Assembly (NCBI GenBank): GCA_004552965.1
Contig: SFMU01000004.1
Coordinates: forward strand, 62,001 to 126,000
Direction: 5' to 3'
Length of the DNA: 64,000 nt
Source: Bacteroidales bacterium
GTDB taxonomy: Bacteria > Bacteroidota > Bacteroidia > Bacteroidales > UBA932
Shown here: in pieces, positions 18,767-26,835 of the stretch
Layout: the number at the start of each line of letters is the position of its first letter
Position numbering within the stretch: the first letter of the stretch is position 1
Made by a program: the position numbers and the translations under genes
The notes under the pieces: model-generated
The model's input: the letters and a program-made list of their open reading frames with translations, nothing else
Database searches by the model: none
Told to the model about the DNA's origin: nothing

Positions 18767-19777
18767 CTATCCGAACAGGCTGACGTTGGAGAATTCCGGA
18801 CGGAGCTCCCCGGCCTCGATCCTGTGAACGATCTCGACCACCTTGTCGCCGCAAGGTGTCGGGACACCGACCTTGCGCCCCTGAGCAGACACCACGCCGT
18901 TGATGGAATCCACCTCTGTCATCTTCCCCTTTTCAAGGTCCTGCAGCATGCTGGCCTTGAGAAGAGCATGCTTTCTGATGGCAATCGGGATAAGGAAGAA
19001 GGAAATTGCCTTCTTCAGAGGATTATGGTAATCCAGAAGTCTGACGACATCCTTGCCCTGGATCGGTTCTATGCGTATTCCTGAAGCAGCGCAGACATCT
19101 ATGCATTCCTTGATGAGAGCCTGGACCACACGGCGCGAACGCTTGTCGGCAGCCACTTCCCCGAAGGTACAGCCCAGGCAGGCGCTCATGCCGGAAAAGG
19201 CCGCATTCACCAGCAGCTTGCTCCATCTGACCCCGATGAAATTATCTTCCACCTCGACCGGTCCCATCAGTTCGAGAAGAGCCCTGACATCGTCGAAATG
19301 GTTGGCCTTGACGCCGGAGATGGTACCCATCGAGAATGTCAGGCTGTCGGGTGAACTGGTGAGGGAGCACTCCCCTCCATCCTTCATCGTGGCACCCCAG
19401 GCAACCGCGCAACCGATGGTCCTCGGTTCCCCGACAATCTCACTCACCTGGATTTCGGGAAGTCCGTTCTGCATAGTGACAAGCACCCCGTCTTCAGCAA
19501 GATAGTCTTTCAGGAAATTGACGACCCCGGCATTGAACTGTTGCTTGGTCATCAGGAATATGATGTCATACAGCCCGCTCATATCCTCAGGAGTGAGGGC
19601 TGTGACCTTCTGGGTAAAGTTGACCGTGCCGGTAATCCTTGCCCCATGGCTCCGCAGAGCCTCGACATGAGCCTTGTTCCTGTTTATCAAATCGACATGC
19701 TGTCCATTCTTCTCCATAAAGGCTCCAAGGACAGTTCCCAGGGACCCGGCTCCATAAATTGCAATCCGCATCCGCAT
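18767..19777 (-). CDS. panE: 2-dehydropantoate 2-reductase (ketopantoate reductase)
   Basis: Catalyses NADPH reduction of ketopantoate to pantoate in pantothenate and coenzyme A synthesis. The 336-residue product starts at ATG 19777 (MRMRIAIYGAGSLG); ATG 19771 is equally possible. The nucleotide motif GAGSLGTVLG is at residues 9-18, and MTKQQFNAG plus MQNGLPE follow in the Rossmann domain. WSKLLVNAAFSGMSACLG near 205-222 carries the catalytic Lys and the conserved Asn. A TATATTTG -7 box at 19800-19807 faces it, back to back with the promoter of the TetR-GNAT gene. About 230 bases between it and the Gfo/Idh/MocA gene contain no gene. Confidence 0.88.
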   Translation of the reverse strand: MRMRIAIYGAGSLGTVLGAFMEKNGQHVDLINRNKAHVEALRSHGARITGTVNFTQKVTALTPEDMSGLYDIIFLMTKQQFNAGVVNFLKDYLAEDGVLVTMQNGLPEIQVSEIVGEPRTIGCAVAWGATMKDGGECSLTSSPDSLTFSMGTISGVKANHFDDVRALLELMGPVEVEDNFIGVRWSKLLVNAAFSGMSACLGCTFGEVAADKRSRRVVQALIKECIDVCAASGIRIEPIQGKDVVRLLDYHNPLKKAISFFLIPIAIRKHALLKASMLQDLEKGKMTEVDSINGVVSAQGRKVGVPTPCGDKVVEIVHRIEAGELRPEFSNVSLFG

Positions 19778-19799
19778 ATTCAAAATAAGTCTGAGTAAA

Positions 19800-19807
19800 C
19801 AAATATA
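19800..19807 (-). promoter_or_regulatory. -7 box for panE
   Basis: TATATTTG on the minus strand, 23 bases upstream of the panE start. It is divergent from the TATCTTTG box at 19821-19828. Confidence 0.6.
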
Positions 19808-19820
19808 AAGAAAATATGCA

Positions 19821-19828
19821 TATCTTTG
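19821..19828 (+). promoter_or_regulatory. -7 box for the TetR-GNAT gene
   Basis: TATCTTTG matches TAnnTTTG and lies 18 bases upstream of the start codon at 19847, giving a very short leader. Confidence 0.65.
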
Positions 19829-19846
19829 TTATAATTAAGGTTCTAT

Positions 19847-20983
19847 ATGCCCAGAAAAGTCCAATATACGAAAGAGCAGATCGTCCAGGTGGCCATAGAC
19901 ATCATCCGCAAGGATGGTACCTCTGCCCTGTCGTCCCGCAGCATAAGCAAGGCATTGGGCTGTTCGATAAGCCCGATCTTCAGGACTTATTCCTCGATGG
20001 AAGAGCTGATGGATGACGTACGCAAAAAAGCCGAGAAGATCTTCATCGACTATGTCTCCGATGTCTACGACTACACACCGGCTTTCAAGGAGTTCGGGAT
20101 GAGGCTCATCCGCTTCTCGAAGATGGAGCCGAACCTGTTCTTTTTCATGTTTCTGGACATGGGCAGCAAGAACGATTCGGTGGATGAGATCGCAAGGAAA
20201 TGCCTGCACCAGATCATTGTGGCCTACGGCATAACCATGGATCAGGCTGAATATCTGTATTCGCAGACCTGGCCTTTCGTCCTGGGTCTTGCGCAGCTCT
20301 GCAACAAGAACCCCGGCATATTCACGAAAGAATACGTTTCCCTCTCTCTGTCGATGCAGTTTGCCGCCCTCCTGACGCTCATCAAATCCGGAGGAGAGGT
20401 CCTCAACATCGAACCGCGCCTTATCCCTGAGGGGGAAAGGGTATTCCTGCGCAGATGGCACGATTCGGATACCGACGAGCTGTTCGCCCTTGCCAGCGAT
20501 CCCGACGTGGGTCCGCGCGCCGGCTGGAAGCCGCACACCAGCATAGAGGAGAGCTCCGAGATAATCCGGAGATACCTGTCGACCCCCGGCACATTTGCCA
20601 TTGTCCTGAAAGAGACAGGAGCGATTGTCGGCTGCATCGGCTATCACATCGCCGCGAACAGCAACATCCCGATTGCACCGGACGAGAACGAAGTCGGCTA
20701 TTGGATAGCGAAACCGTACTGGAACCGAGGTCTTTGCACCGAAGCCCTCGGGCTGCTTATCGAGCATTGCAAAAGGCTGAAAATGTTCAGGAATATGTAC
20801 GGAACGCATTTCCTGGACAATCCGGCATCCGGCCGTGTAATGGAAAAATGCGGCTTCACGGACACGGGAGTCCGCCGCAACTGCCCATCCCTGGCCATAG
20901 GCTCTGACAAGGAGGTCAGAGTCATGAAGCTGGAAATCAGCAGTGCGGAGAATTCTCCGACACTCTCTGAATCGTCAAGCTGA
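19847..20983 (+). CDS. Fusion of TetR-family regulator and GNAT N-acetyltransferase
   Basis: A single 378-residue open frame with two recognisable halves. Residues 1 to about 185 are TetR-like: a helix-turn-helix near 11-55 (KEQIVQVAIDIIRKDG, SSRSISKALGCS) and an all-helical ligand domain to ALLTLIKSGGEV. Residues about 188-365 form a GNAT domain of the RimJ type: RVFLRRWHDSDTDELFALA, IVGCIGYHIA, EVGYWIAKPYWNRGLCTEAL (acetyl-CoA loop) and NPASGRVMEKCGF. No stop or frameshift separates the halves, and the codon style is uniform. Divergent from panE with back-to-back promoters, so autoregulation and panE control are plausible. The acetyl acceptor is unknown. Confidence 0.82.
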   Translation: MPRKVQYTKEQIVQVAIDIIRKDGTSALSSRSISKALGCSISPIFRTYSSMEELMDDVRKKAEKIFIDYVSDVYDYTPAFKEFGMRLIRFSKMEPNLFFFMFLDMGSKNDSVDEIARKCLHQIIVAYGITMDQAEYLYSQTWPFVLGLAQLCNKNPGIFTKEYVSLSLSMQFAALLTLIKSGGEVLNIEPRLIPEGERVFLRRWHDSDTDELFALASDPDVGPRAGWKPHTSIEESSEIIRRYLSTPGTFAIVLKETGAIVGCIGYHIAANSNIPIAPDENEVGYWIAKPYWNRGLCTEALGLLIEHCKRLKMFRNMYGTHFLDNPASGRVMEKCGFTDTGVRRNCPSLAIGSDKEVRVMKLEISSAENSPTLSESSS

Positions 20984-21321
20984 CCCCGGACAGTCTCAGC
21001 CTGCAGAAAGGCAGCCTTGTTCTGGAGTATTTCAGGTCAATTGAAGACTGCGGTTTCTCAGCGAATCCCGGCACCGTCTTGAAAGGCAGAATCACATTCG
21101 GTCCGGAAGTGCGCAAGTTCCGCCCGGACAACGAAGACAAGGATTATTGGGTCATCGACAAGTCAGGCTACCTTCAGGAGAGATACAATGAGTCAGGCGC
21201 GGCCGAGTGGTCTGCCGACGCAGAGCTCGAAGTCAGGCAGACCGACAGCTCTGCTTCCGAATTCGGCAGCGAATATGCCGGGACGCTCCAGGTCCTCAGA
21301 ATCATCAGCTGCGGCGATTGA
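20971..21321 (+). pseudogene. Start-less gene remnant, unknown family
   Basis: An open frame of about 116 codons runs from just after an in-frame stop at 20968 to the stop at 21319-21321, in a different frame from the TetR-GNAT gene whose last codons it overlaps. It has no ATG; the only alternative start is a TTG at 21079. The translation (for example GRITFGPEVRKFRPDNEDKD, YWVIDKSGYLQERY) looks like genuine protein with coding-like codon use, resembling small beta-rich envelope domains, but I cannot name the family. I read it as the C-terminal remnant of a decayed gene. A TTG-started 80-residue protein remains possible. Confidence 0.4.
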
Positions 21322-21359
21322 CGTTCCGGGCTTGGCCCCGATCAAGACAAGCGGCTTTC

Positions 21360-23411
21360 CTATTGTTTCCCCAAGATGCGGCTCACCGCAGAGAGAATCG
21401 GTTCCGTGGAGACATCCGACCCCACAGCCTCATTCATCCATGCATTCGGCGTCAGTCTTCCCAGACACCAGATCCTGTCGATCTCCGAAGCAATGTCATC
21501 CGGATCGGGAAGCCTGGAAAGGAACTCCTCGATCTGATACTCCACAATGTGGCCATAAGGATAGTTCGGAAGGTACATCGGCGAATTGACCATGTGTGAA
21601 TACACCGCCAGGATCGGCGAATCAGGGCAGCCCAGAACCGGCTCGTAGTAGGTGTTCCATACCTCGCGGGCGATTCTCAGGCAATTGTCCCTGAGTTCGG
21701 CGGCAGTGGCCTTCGGATGCTCGTAGAGCCAGCGCCAGGTGTACATGTCCACAAGAGAAACGCCCATGATTTCATACATTCCCCAGAATATGTCCAGAGT
21801 GGTGTTGTCGTCGACCTGGCTGTCAAAACCGAGAAGCTTGAGGTCACGCTTCTGGAATATGAAGGCAAGGGTTTCGGTGAAGGCTGTGTTCGGCACACCC
21901 GCGAGAGCATAGTAGTCGATGTCGTAGGTGTCCAGAGTCTGCTCGACATTGTGTCCGAACTCGTGCACGGCGATGTTGTAGCCCTTGTAGTCCATTCCGT
22001 CCGCTCCGATCCTGGTACGGAGGAAGGAATTGTAGCCTCGGCCCATCGTGCCCCAGGCATGGCCGGACCCCCGGGCTCCTTCGACCGTGATCTTGTCGGC
22101 GATATATTCAGCCCTGTCCTTGTCGAAACCCAGCTGCTGAAGCATCTGCGGCATCCCTTTTTCGAAAGCCTCCGGAGAAGGATACCTTTTTCTGGTGATT
22201 GCCGAAAGGCTTTCCTCCGAAATCGAAGCGCGGCTCTTGAACCCGTCATACCAGATGTCGAAAGGACGGAGTTCGCGTCCGAGCCTCTCCCGGATGACAG
22301 AGGCCACCATCTTCACCTGCGGCGAGGAAATCAGGTCCACGAACAATTTCTCGATTTCCTCCGCGGAGACCTCCATCCCACCTTCGAAGTTTCTCTGGAT
22401 GCCTGTAGGCATGCCCGGATGGAAAGGGTCAGCCAGCAGTTCGGCATGGAAGGAGTCAAGAATACGCTGATACCTCCTCTCCCCCTCAGGCTCGGCATCG
22501 ACAGGGGCGCCATCTTTCCAGACCTTGTTGGAATATGGGGCCCAGTCATATTCGGGATTATTTATAACAACCTCAGGAATCTCCTGAGTGACAATGCGTT
22601 CGAAGATTTTGTAAATCATCTCCTGCTTCTCCGGGGCATCCGGCAGATCGGCGTAATTGGACTTGATTTCATCCCTGAGATTCCAATGCGACAGCAGACA
22701 CATGTCCTCCGGGAAAAGCCTCCTTCCGTCCTCTGTCAGCACATGGCCCATCATGATGTTGTACGAAGCGATGTAGTTCTCGGCATCGGCATAGGCCTTC
22801 GACGCGACCTTGCTCACCTCGGAAGGCACGCGGGAGGTATAGAGGTCTCCCATCCTTGAATATGCCCATTCCAGACGGCTCCAGTCCTTGCCCAGGCTGT
22901 TCTTCTCCTCAAGGGTGAAGAACGGGAAATTCAGCGCGGTGATGAAGGCTATCCGGTTCTGGAACATGTCATCGCTGAGGTGCGAGTACGGACTGTATTC
23001 ACTGAATATGTAGTCTACCGTCCCGGGCTGCGGTCCGGCCAGGACGGTCGGCTTCTGGAGATCGACCATCAACTGGTTGCAGGCTCCCTGGATGGTCTCG
23101 TTGGCCTTCGACAGCTTCATGAAAAGTTCGAACTTCTGCTCCGGATCGGCCACATAGTTCGTGGTCACGAAACTGGCGAACTCCTCCTCGGTCCCGTCTT
23201 CATCCCTCCACAGGGAGGCGCACTGGCGTATTCCCTTCTCCATAAGGGCGGGGTCAGGAGAAGAAATCTCCGAGACGAGGGTGGTGATTGTCTTTTCGCC
23301 GACCGGGGAAACGCCGGCCGCATCACGGGTTTTTCCGCCATCGGTCCCGCAGGACACTGCACAAAGCGCGGCAAGGATGTCTATGACTCCCTTTTTCATC
23401 ATTCTGTTCAT
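21360..23411 (-). CDS. Secreted zinc metallopeptidase lipoprotein (M3-like gluzincin)
   Basis: A 683-residue predicted lipoprotein: the N-terminus GVIDILAALCAVSCGTDGG ends in a lipobox Cys near residue 20. The zinc site is AVHEFGHNVEQTLDTYDID near residue 490, an HExxH motif with a downstream FTETLAFIFQKRD helix that supplies the third ligand Glu. The long helical architecture resembles M3-type oligopeptidases, though the sequence is divergent. The family usually cuts oligopeptides; this one would act at the cell surface or in the periplasm. It lies 35 bases downstream of the secreted TIM-barrel-like gene on the same strand. The start could also be one of the Met codons at residues 4 or 5. 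Confidence 0.78.
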   Translation of the reverse strand: MNRMMKKGVIDILAALCAVSCGTDGGKTRDAAGVSPVGEKTITTLVSEISSPDPALMEKGIRQCASLWRDEDGTEEEFASFVTTNYVADPEQKFELFMKLSKANETIQGACNQLMVDLQKPTVLAGPQPGTVDYIFSEYSPYSHLSDDMFQNRIAFITALNFPFFTLEEKNSLGKDWSRLEWAYSRMGDLYTSRVPSEVSKVASKAYADAENYIASYNIMMGHVLTEDGRRLFPEDMCLLSHWNLRDEIKSNYADLPDAPEKQEMIYKIFERIVTQEIPEVVINNPEYDWAPYSNKVWKDGAPVDAEPEGERRYQRILDSFHAELLADPFHPGMPTGIQRNFEGGMEVSAEEIEKLFVDLISSPQVKMVASVIRERLGRELRPFDIWYDGFKSRASISEESLSAITRKRYPSPEAFEKGMPQMLQQLGFDKDRAEYIADKITVEGARGSGHAWGTMGRGYNSFLRTRIGADGMDYKGYNIAVHEFGHNVEQTLDTYDIDYYALAGVPNTAFTETLAFIFQKRDLKLLGFDSQVDDNTTLDIFWGMYEIMGVSLVDMYTWRWLYEHPKATAAELRDNCLRIAREVWNTYYEPVLGCPDSPILAVYSHMVNSPMYLPNYPYGHIVEYQIEEFLSRLPDPDDIASEIDRIWCLGRLTPNAWMNEAVGSDVSTEPILSAVSRILGKQ

Positions 23412-23446
23412 GTTTCAGTCTGAATTGTCATCAATTCTCCAAAGAT

Positions 23447-24532
23447 TCATTTTTTACGGTGCGGACAGGAGGCTATCGTACGCTTGACCGTCTCATAGTA
23501 GAAATACGGGTCGTCCACGGTCTCGGGATTGGCGTGATGCTTCACCCGGGTGCTCTCGCTGCAATCCGCGATTCCCCAGAAGATTGCATCGCAGGTGTCA
23601 TCATAGGAACCCACTACGGCATATTCAGTGGCGCCCATGACCCACTCCATACGTTCCTGCCAGGCCTTCGCGCCGATTCTCTCCCACTGGTCCGGGCCGA
23701 CCCCGGAGTTCGGACTGACAAAGCGGACCTTTCCGTCACTGCTGGATGAATAGTTCCTGTAGCCCCATCCGTCGGTCTCCACCGGCAGAATGGGATCATT
23801 GACCTGTGTCGTGCCGATTCTGAATTTTGCCAGATTGTCCTTCTCCTCATCAGGAGTCTGATCCCAGAGGCGGCGGAACTCCCAGCCGGGATAGAACATG
23901 ACAAGCATGGGACGGTCGTCCCCGAAGCCATACTTGCGATAGACCGGCAGATCGGCCCATCTGTCAAGCACGATTCCGGCAATCCTGTTCCAGTATTTGA
24001 AAGTCCACGCGGCCGGATTGCCCAGGAAGAGGAAGAATTGCATATCCATCTCCCGGCAGACCTGAACTATGTTGTCGAGCATCGGGCTGAAAGTGTTCCA
24101 GAGCAGTGGCTCGCCCGGAACGTCACCGAGATTCCACATGCTTGGATTCGTGAAATCGACGCTGACCACATTGATTCCGGCATCCTTGATTTTCCGGAAT
24201 ATGTCGCGTACCTGGCCGATGTCCGAATAGTCGTGGTCAGGCTTCCATTCACCGTTCACGAGAAACCTCGTGCCCGCCCCGTTGGAACGGCAGCAGACCA
24301 TGATGTGCGTCACCGGTACGGGAGCCGGAGCGGCCTTGCGGGCGCGGGCGGATGCGGCACACAGATTGGCAGGTTCGCGGGTGAAGGTGGTTGCCGCCTC
24401 TGCAGCTGCGCTGACCGGACAGGCCTTGAAAGGCCCAGAAGGTTTTCCGGCGAGGAGATCAGTGCCGGTCGACAGAAAAAGGAGGACTGCAGCGATCAGC
24501 GCAGTCTTGGAAAGGATATGGTGTCTCTTCAT
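23447..24532 (-). CDS. Secreted TIM-barrel-like protein, possibly GH99/GH71-related
   Basis: A 361-residue secreted protein. The start at 24532 begins a clear signal peptide (MKRHHILSKTALIAAVLLFL); upstream in-frame codons overlap the greA promoter region and are unlikely to be used. An Ala-rich low-complexity stretch follows (about residues 35-70). The rest looks like a (beta/alpha)8 fold of glycoside-hydrolase type: VVSVDFTNPSMWNLGDVPG, RPMLVMFYPGWEF, VRFVSPNSGVGPDQW and VVGSYDDTCDAIFWGIADC, with several acidic residues at strand ends. I suspect GH99/GH71-like or an uncharacterised relative but cannot confirm the family. Probably co-transcribed with the metallopeptidase downstream. Confidence 0.5.
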   Translation of the reverse strand: MKRHHILSKTALIAAVLLFLSTGTDLLAGKPSGPFKACPVSAAAEAATTFTREPANLCAASARARKAAPAPVPVTHIMVCCRSNGAGTRFLVNGEWKPDHDYSDIGQVRDIFRKIKDAGINVVSVDFTNPSMWNLGDVPGEPLLWNTFSPMLDNIVQVCREMDMQFFLFLGNPAAWTFKYWNRIAGIVLDRWADLPVYRKYGFGDDRPMLVMFYPGWEFRRLWDQTPDEEKDNLAKFRIGTTQVNDPILPVETDGWGYRNYSSSSDGKVRFVSPNSGVGPDQWERIGAKAWQERMEWVMGATEYAVVGSYDDTCDAIFWGIADCSESTRVKHHANPETVDDPYFYYETVKRTIASCPHRKK

Positions 24533-24595
24533 AGCAGAAGGGTTTTTGCATCTCATCATATTCGTAAAGATAAGGTTTTTCAGCGGAATTCTGGC

Positions 24596-24603
24596 TATCT
24601 TTG
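24596..24603 (+). promoter_or_regulatory. -7 box for greA
   Basis: TATCTTTG (TAnnTTTG consensus) 23 bases upstream of the greA start, with a T-rich stretch near 24574-24580 at the expected -33 distance. Confidence 0.65.
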
Positions 24604-24625
24604 CCTCAGAACACATTTGCTGACC

Positions 24626-25090
24626 ATGGAATACCTTTCAAAGGAACGCTACGACGAGATCGTGGCAGAACTCAAGAACCTGATAGAAGTCGAATATCCA
24701 AGAATCAAGGACGAACTCTCGGAGGCGCGCGCCCAGGGTGACCTGAGCGAGAATTTTGAATATCGCGCGGCACGAAGAGCCCAGGGCAAGGCCATCAGCC
24801 GCATCCGTTTCCTGCAGAAGGTTCTGGAGCACTCAAGGGTCATCGACAAGGAAGCCCTGCCGAAGGACAGGATTTCCCTCCTCAGCAAGGTGGAGTTCAC
24901 AAATCTCTCCAACGGCACAAAGATGGCGTTCACGATTGTGAGCCATCACGAGATGAATCTCGAACAGGGCAAGCTGTCCTGCAACTCTCCCATCGGCAAG
25001 GCATTGATGGGCCACAAGGAAGGTGAAGAAGTCGATGTGGCAGCCCCGGCCGGCACCTTCCGGATCAGAATCGACAAAGTCACGTTCTGA
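24626..25090 (+). CDS. greA: Transcription elongation factor GreA
   Basis: Rescues backtracked RNA polymerase by stimulating transcript cleavage. The start ATG at 24626 gives MEYLSKERYDEIVAELKNL, the normal GreA N-terminus; the frame is open much further upstream, but that part is antisense to the secreted protein gene and not coding. The N-terminal coiled coil (residues 1-75) has the acidic tip segment EARAQGDLSENFEYRAARRA, which carries the catalytic Asp and Glu. The C-terminal FKBP-like domain ends with AAPAGTFRIRIDKV. The length of 154 residues is typical. A good -7 box lies 23 bases upstream. Confidence 0.95.
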   Translation: MEYLSKERYDEIVAELKNLIEVEYPRIKDELSEARAQGDLSENFEYRAARRAQGKAISRIRFLQKVLEHSRVIDKEALPKDRISLLSKVEFTNLSNGTKMAFTIVSHHEMNLEQGKLSCNSPIGKALMGHKEGEEVDVAAPAGTFRIRIDKVTF

Positions 25091-25092
25091 TG

Positions 25093-25851
25093 TCAGCTCC
25101 GGCGGGAGATGACGGATCCGCTGGCCTGGTGGGTTGCGAGGACAAGGACTTCGGCAATCTGAACGTGAGCAGGAGCGCTCGCAGCGTAGAAGACCACATC
25201 GGCGATATCGGCGCCGGTAAGAGGCTTGATTCCCTTGTAGACATTGCTGGCACGGTCCTCGTCACCGTGGAAGCGGACGCGGCTGAACTCGGTCTCGACC
25301 AGACCCGGTTTGATGTTGGTCACCCGCACCGGCGTGTCGGCCAGATCGATCCGCAGGCCATCGGTCAACGCCTTCACGGCAGCCTTGGTGGCGCAATAGA
25401 CATTTCCGCCAGCGTAGGCTGCATCTCCGGCGACACTTCCGATGTTGATCACATGGCCCCTGGCGCGTTCCACCATGCCCGGAACGACCAGGCGCGTCAT
25501 TGTGAGAAGCCCCTTGATGTTGGTGTCGATCATGGTGTTCCAGTCATCAGGGCAACCTTCATATTCCTTTTCCAGCCCTAGTGCCAGGCCGGCATTGTTG
25601 ACGAGAACATCGACCTGCTTCCACCTGTCATCCAGCGAGGCCAGGGCATTCTTTGCCGCTTCAGCGTCCCGGACGTCGAACTGAAGGGTTTTCACAGCCG
25701 CTCCCAGGGTTTCGAGTTCCTTCTTAAGTGCCTCGAGCCGCTCGGCACGCCGACCGGTCACAATCACATCATAGCCGCCGCGGGCAAACACCCTGGCGCA
25801 AGCTTCACCGATTCCGCTCGTGGCACCGGTAACCAGAACTATCTTCTTCAT
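25093..25851 (-). CDS. Short-chain dehydrogenase/reductase (YdfG-like)
   Basis: A cytosolic NADP-dependent SDR of 252 residues. The start at 25851 gives MKKIVLVTGATSGIGEACAR with the cofactor motif TGATSGIG at residues 8-15. NNAG follows near 85-88, and the catalytic set is Ser (INIGSVAGDAAY) with YCATK near 152-156. KPGLVETEFSRVRFHGD near 185-201 resembles YdfG/3-hydroxy acid dehydrogenase relatives that act on serine or 3-hydroxy acids. A TATTTTTG -7 box is 45 bases upstream. It converges on greA with only two bases between stop codons. It is not part of the 30-34 kb reductase cluster. Confidence 0.85.
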   Translation of the reverse strand: MKKIVLVTGATSGIGEACARVFARGGYDVIVTGRRAERLEALKKELETLGAAVKTLQFDVRDAEAAKNALASLDDRWKQVDVLVNNAGLALGLEKEYEGCPDDWNTMIDTNIKGLLTMTRLVVPGMVERARGHVINIGSVAGDAAYAGGNVYCATKAAVKALTDGLRIDLADTPVRVTNIKPGLVETEFSRVRFHGDEDRASNVYKGIKPLTGADIADVVFYAASAPAHVQIAEVLVLATHQASGSVISRRS

Positions 25852-25895
25852 ATTCAAGAATTTAAGATTCAACATTTACTCAAGTTTCGAAAGTC

Positions 25896-25903
25896 CAAAA
25901 ATA
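25896..25903 (-). promoter_or_regulatory. -7 box for the YdfG-like SDR
   Basis: TATTTTTG on the minus strand, 45 bases upstream of the start at 25851, matching TAnnTTTG. Confidence 0.5.
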
Positions 25904-25973
25904 TCTGTCATTTAAAAATACGCGCATCTGCGAAACTCAAGAACAATTATTGGACATATCCACCCGAAGGGAC

Positions 25974-26804
25974 TCAGGGCTTGGAGGTCGCGGGCTTCAT
26001 CGAATATACCGAGTTACGAAGCAGGGCACCGAAGTCTTCGAGGGTCGAGCAGGCAGCCTGGGCCTCGGGACTGATCGGAGCACCGATTCCGACCCGGACC
26101 TGACGGCCGGTCTTGTTCAGCACTTCTCGTGGCAGCCTCAAAACACGTATCCTCCAGTCAATCAGACCCAGAAGATAGTAAAAGTCGGAATTCCGGTCAA
26201 AGAAGCGCACCGGGACGACCGGCAGTTCAACCTTACGGATGAAGCGCAGAATAGGCTCCTGCCACTCACGGTCACGGATGCATCTGTCCTTAAGGCTCAG
26301 GTCGGAGACTGCTCCGGCGGGGAACAAGCCCAGAGGATGGCCATCACGCACATGCCTGAGCGCCTCCCGTATGCCCGACATTGTCTGCTGATCGGGGGCT
26401 TTCCTATCTGCAAGAGTCGGAGTCACCTTGATGAAGGACGGTTCCAGAGCCTTGACCCTTCCCAGCACCTTGTTGACCATAATCTTGAAGTCAGGTCTGA
26501 GATGCCCGAATATGTCGACCAGGGCCAGACCGTCAATGCTGCCATAAGGGTGGTTGCTGACAGTGATGAAGGGGCCTTCCGGAAGAAGCCCGAGGCCAGG
26601 TCCCTCAACCGAATAGCGGACTCCGAATTCTTCGAGGATATGCGACGCGAACTCAGGCCCTTCGTAGCAGTCATTCCGGTCATAGCCTTCCTGTATGCGG
26701 CTTATGCCCAGAGCCTTGAATATGCCTCTGGCCAGTCCGTGCCCAGCCTTTCCCCTGAACAGCGGAGAGACCTGCTCAAGTTCTTCTATTTTGAACAATT
26801 CCAT
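25974..26804 (-). CDS. PlsC-like lysophospholipid acyltransferase
   Basis: A 276-residue membrane-associated acyltransferase. The catalytic H-x4-D motif is SNHPYGSIDG near residues 83-92, with the second block (KVLGRVKALEPSFIKVTP) and the FPAGAVSDLS block near 160-170 in place of the usual EGTR. This N-H-P variant is found in Bacteroidetes acyltransferases, including members linked to glycine or ornithine lipid synthesis (GlsA/GlsB). Which lipid is made cannot be settled here. It follows the CDP-alcohol phosphotransferase by 31 bases on the same strand, so a joint membrane-lipid role is likely. Confidence 0.8.
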   Translation of the reverse strand: MELFKIEELEQVSPLFRGKAGHGLARGIFKALGISRIQEGYDRNDCYEGPEFASHILEEFGVRYSVEGPGLGLLPEGPFITVSNHPYGSIDGLALVDIFGHLRPDFKIMVNKVLGRVKALEPSFIKVTPTLADRKAPDQQTMSGIREALRHVRDGHPLGLFPAGAVSDLSLKDRCIRDREWQEPILRFIRKVELPVVPVRFFDRNSDFYYLLGLIDWRIRVLRLPREVLNKTGRQVRVGIGAPISPEAQAACSTLEDFGALLRNSVYSMKPATSKP

Positions 26805-26835
26805 TCCGTCTTATTATTTTCCGACCCGCTTTTCA

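Noticed and set aside
24038..24625. Long N-terminal extension of GreA
   Set aside because: The upstream part is antisense to the secreted protein gene, and a promoter box lies at 24596; GreA similarity starts at 24626.
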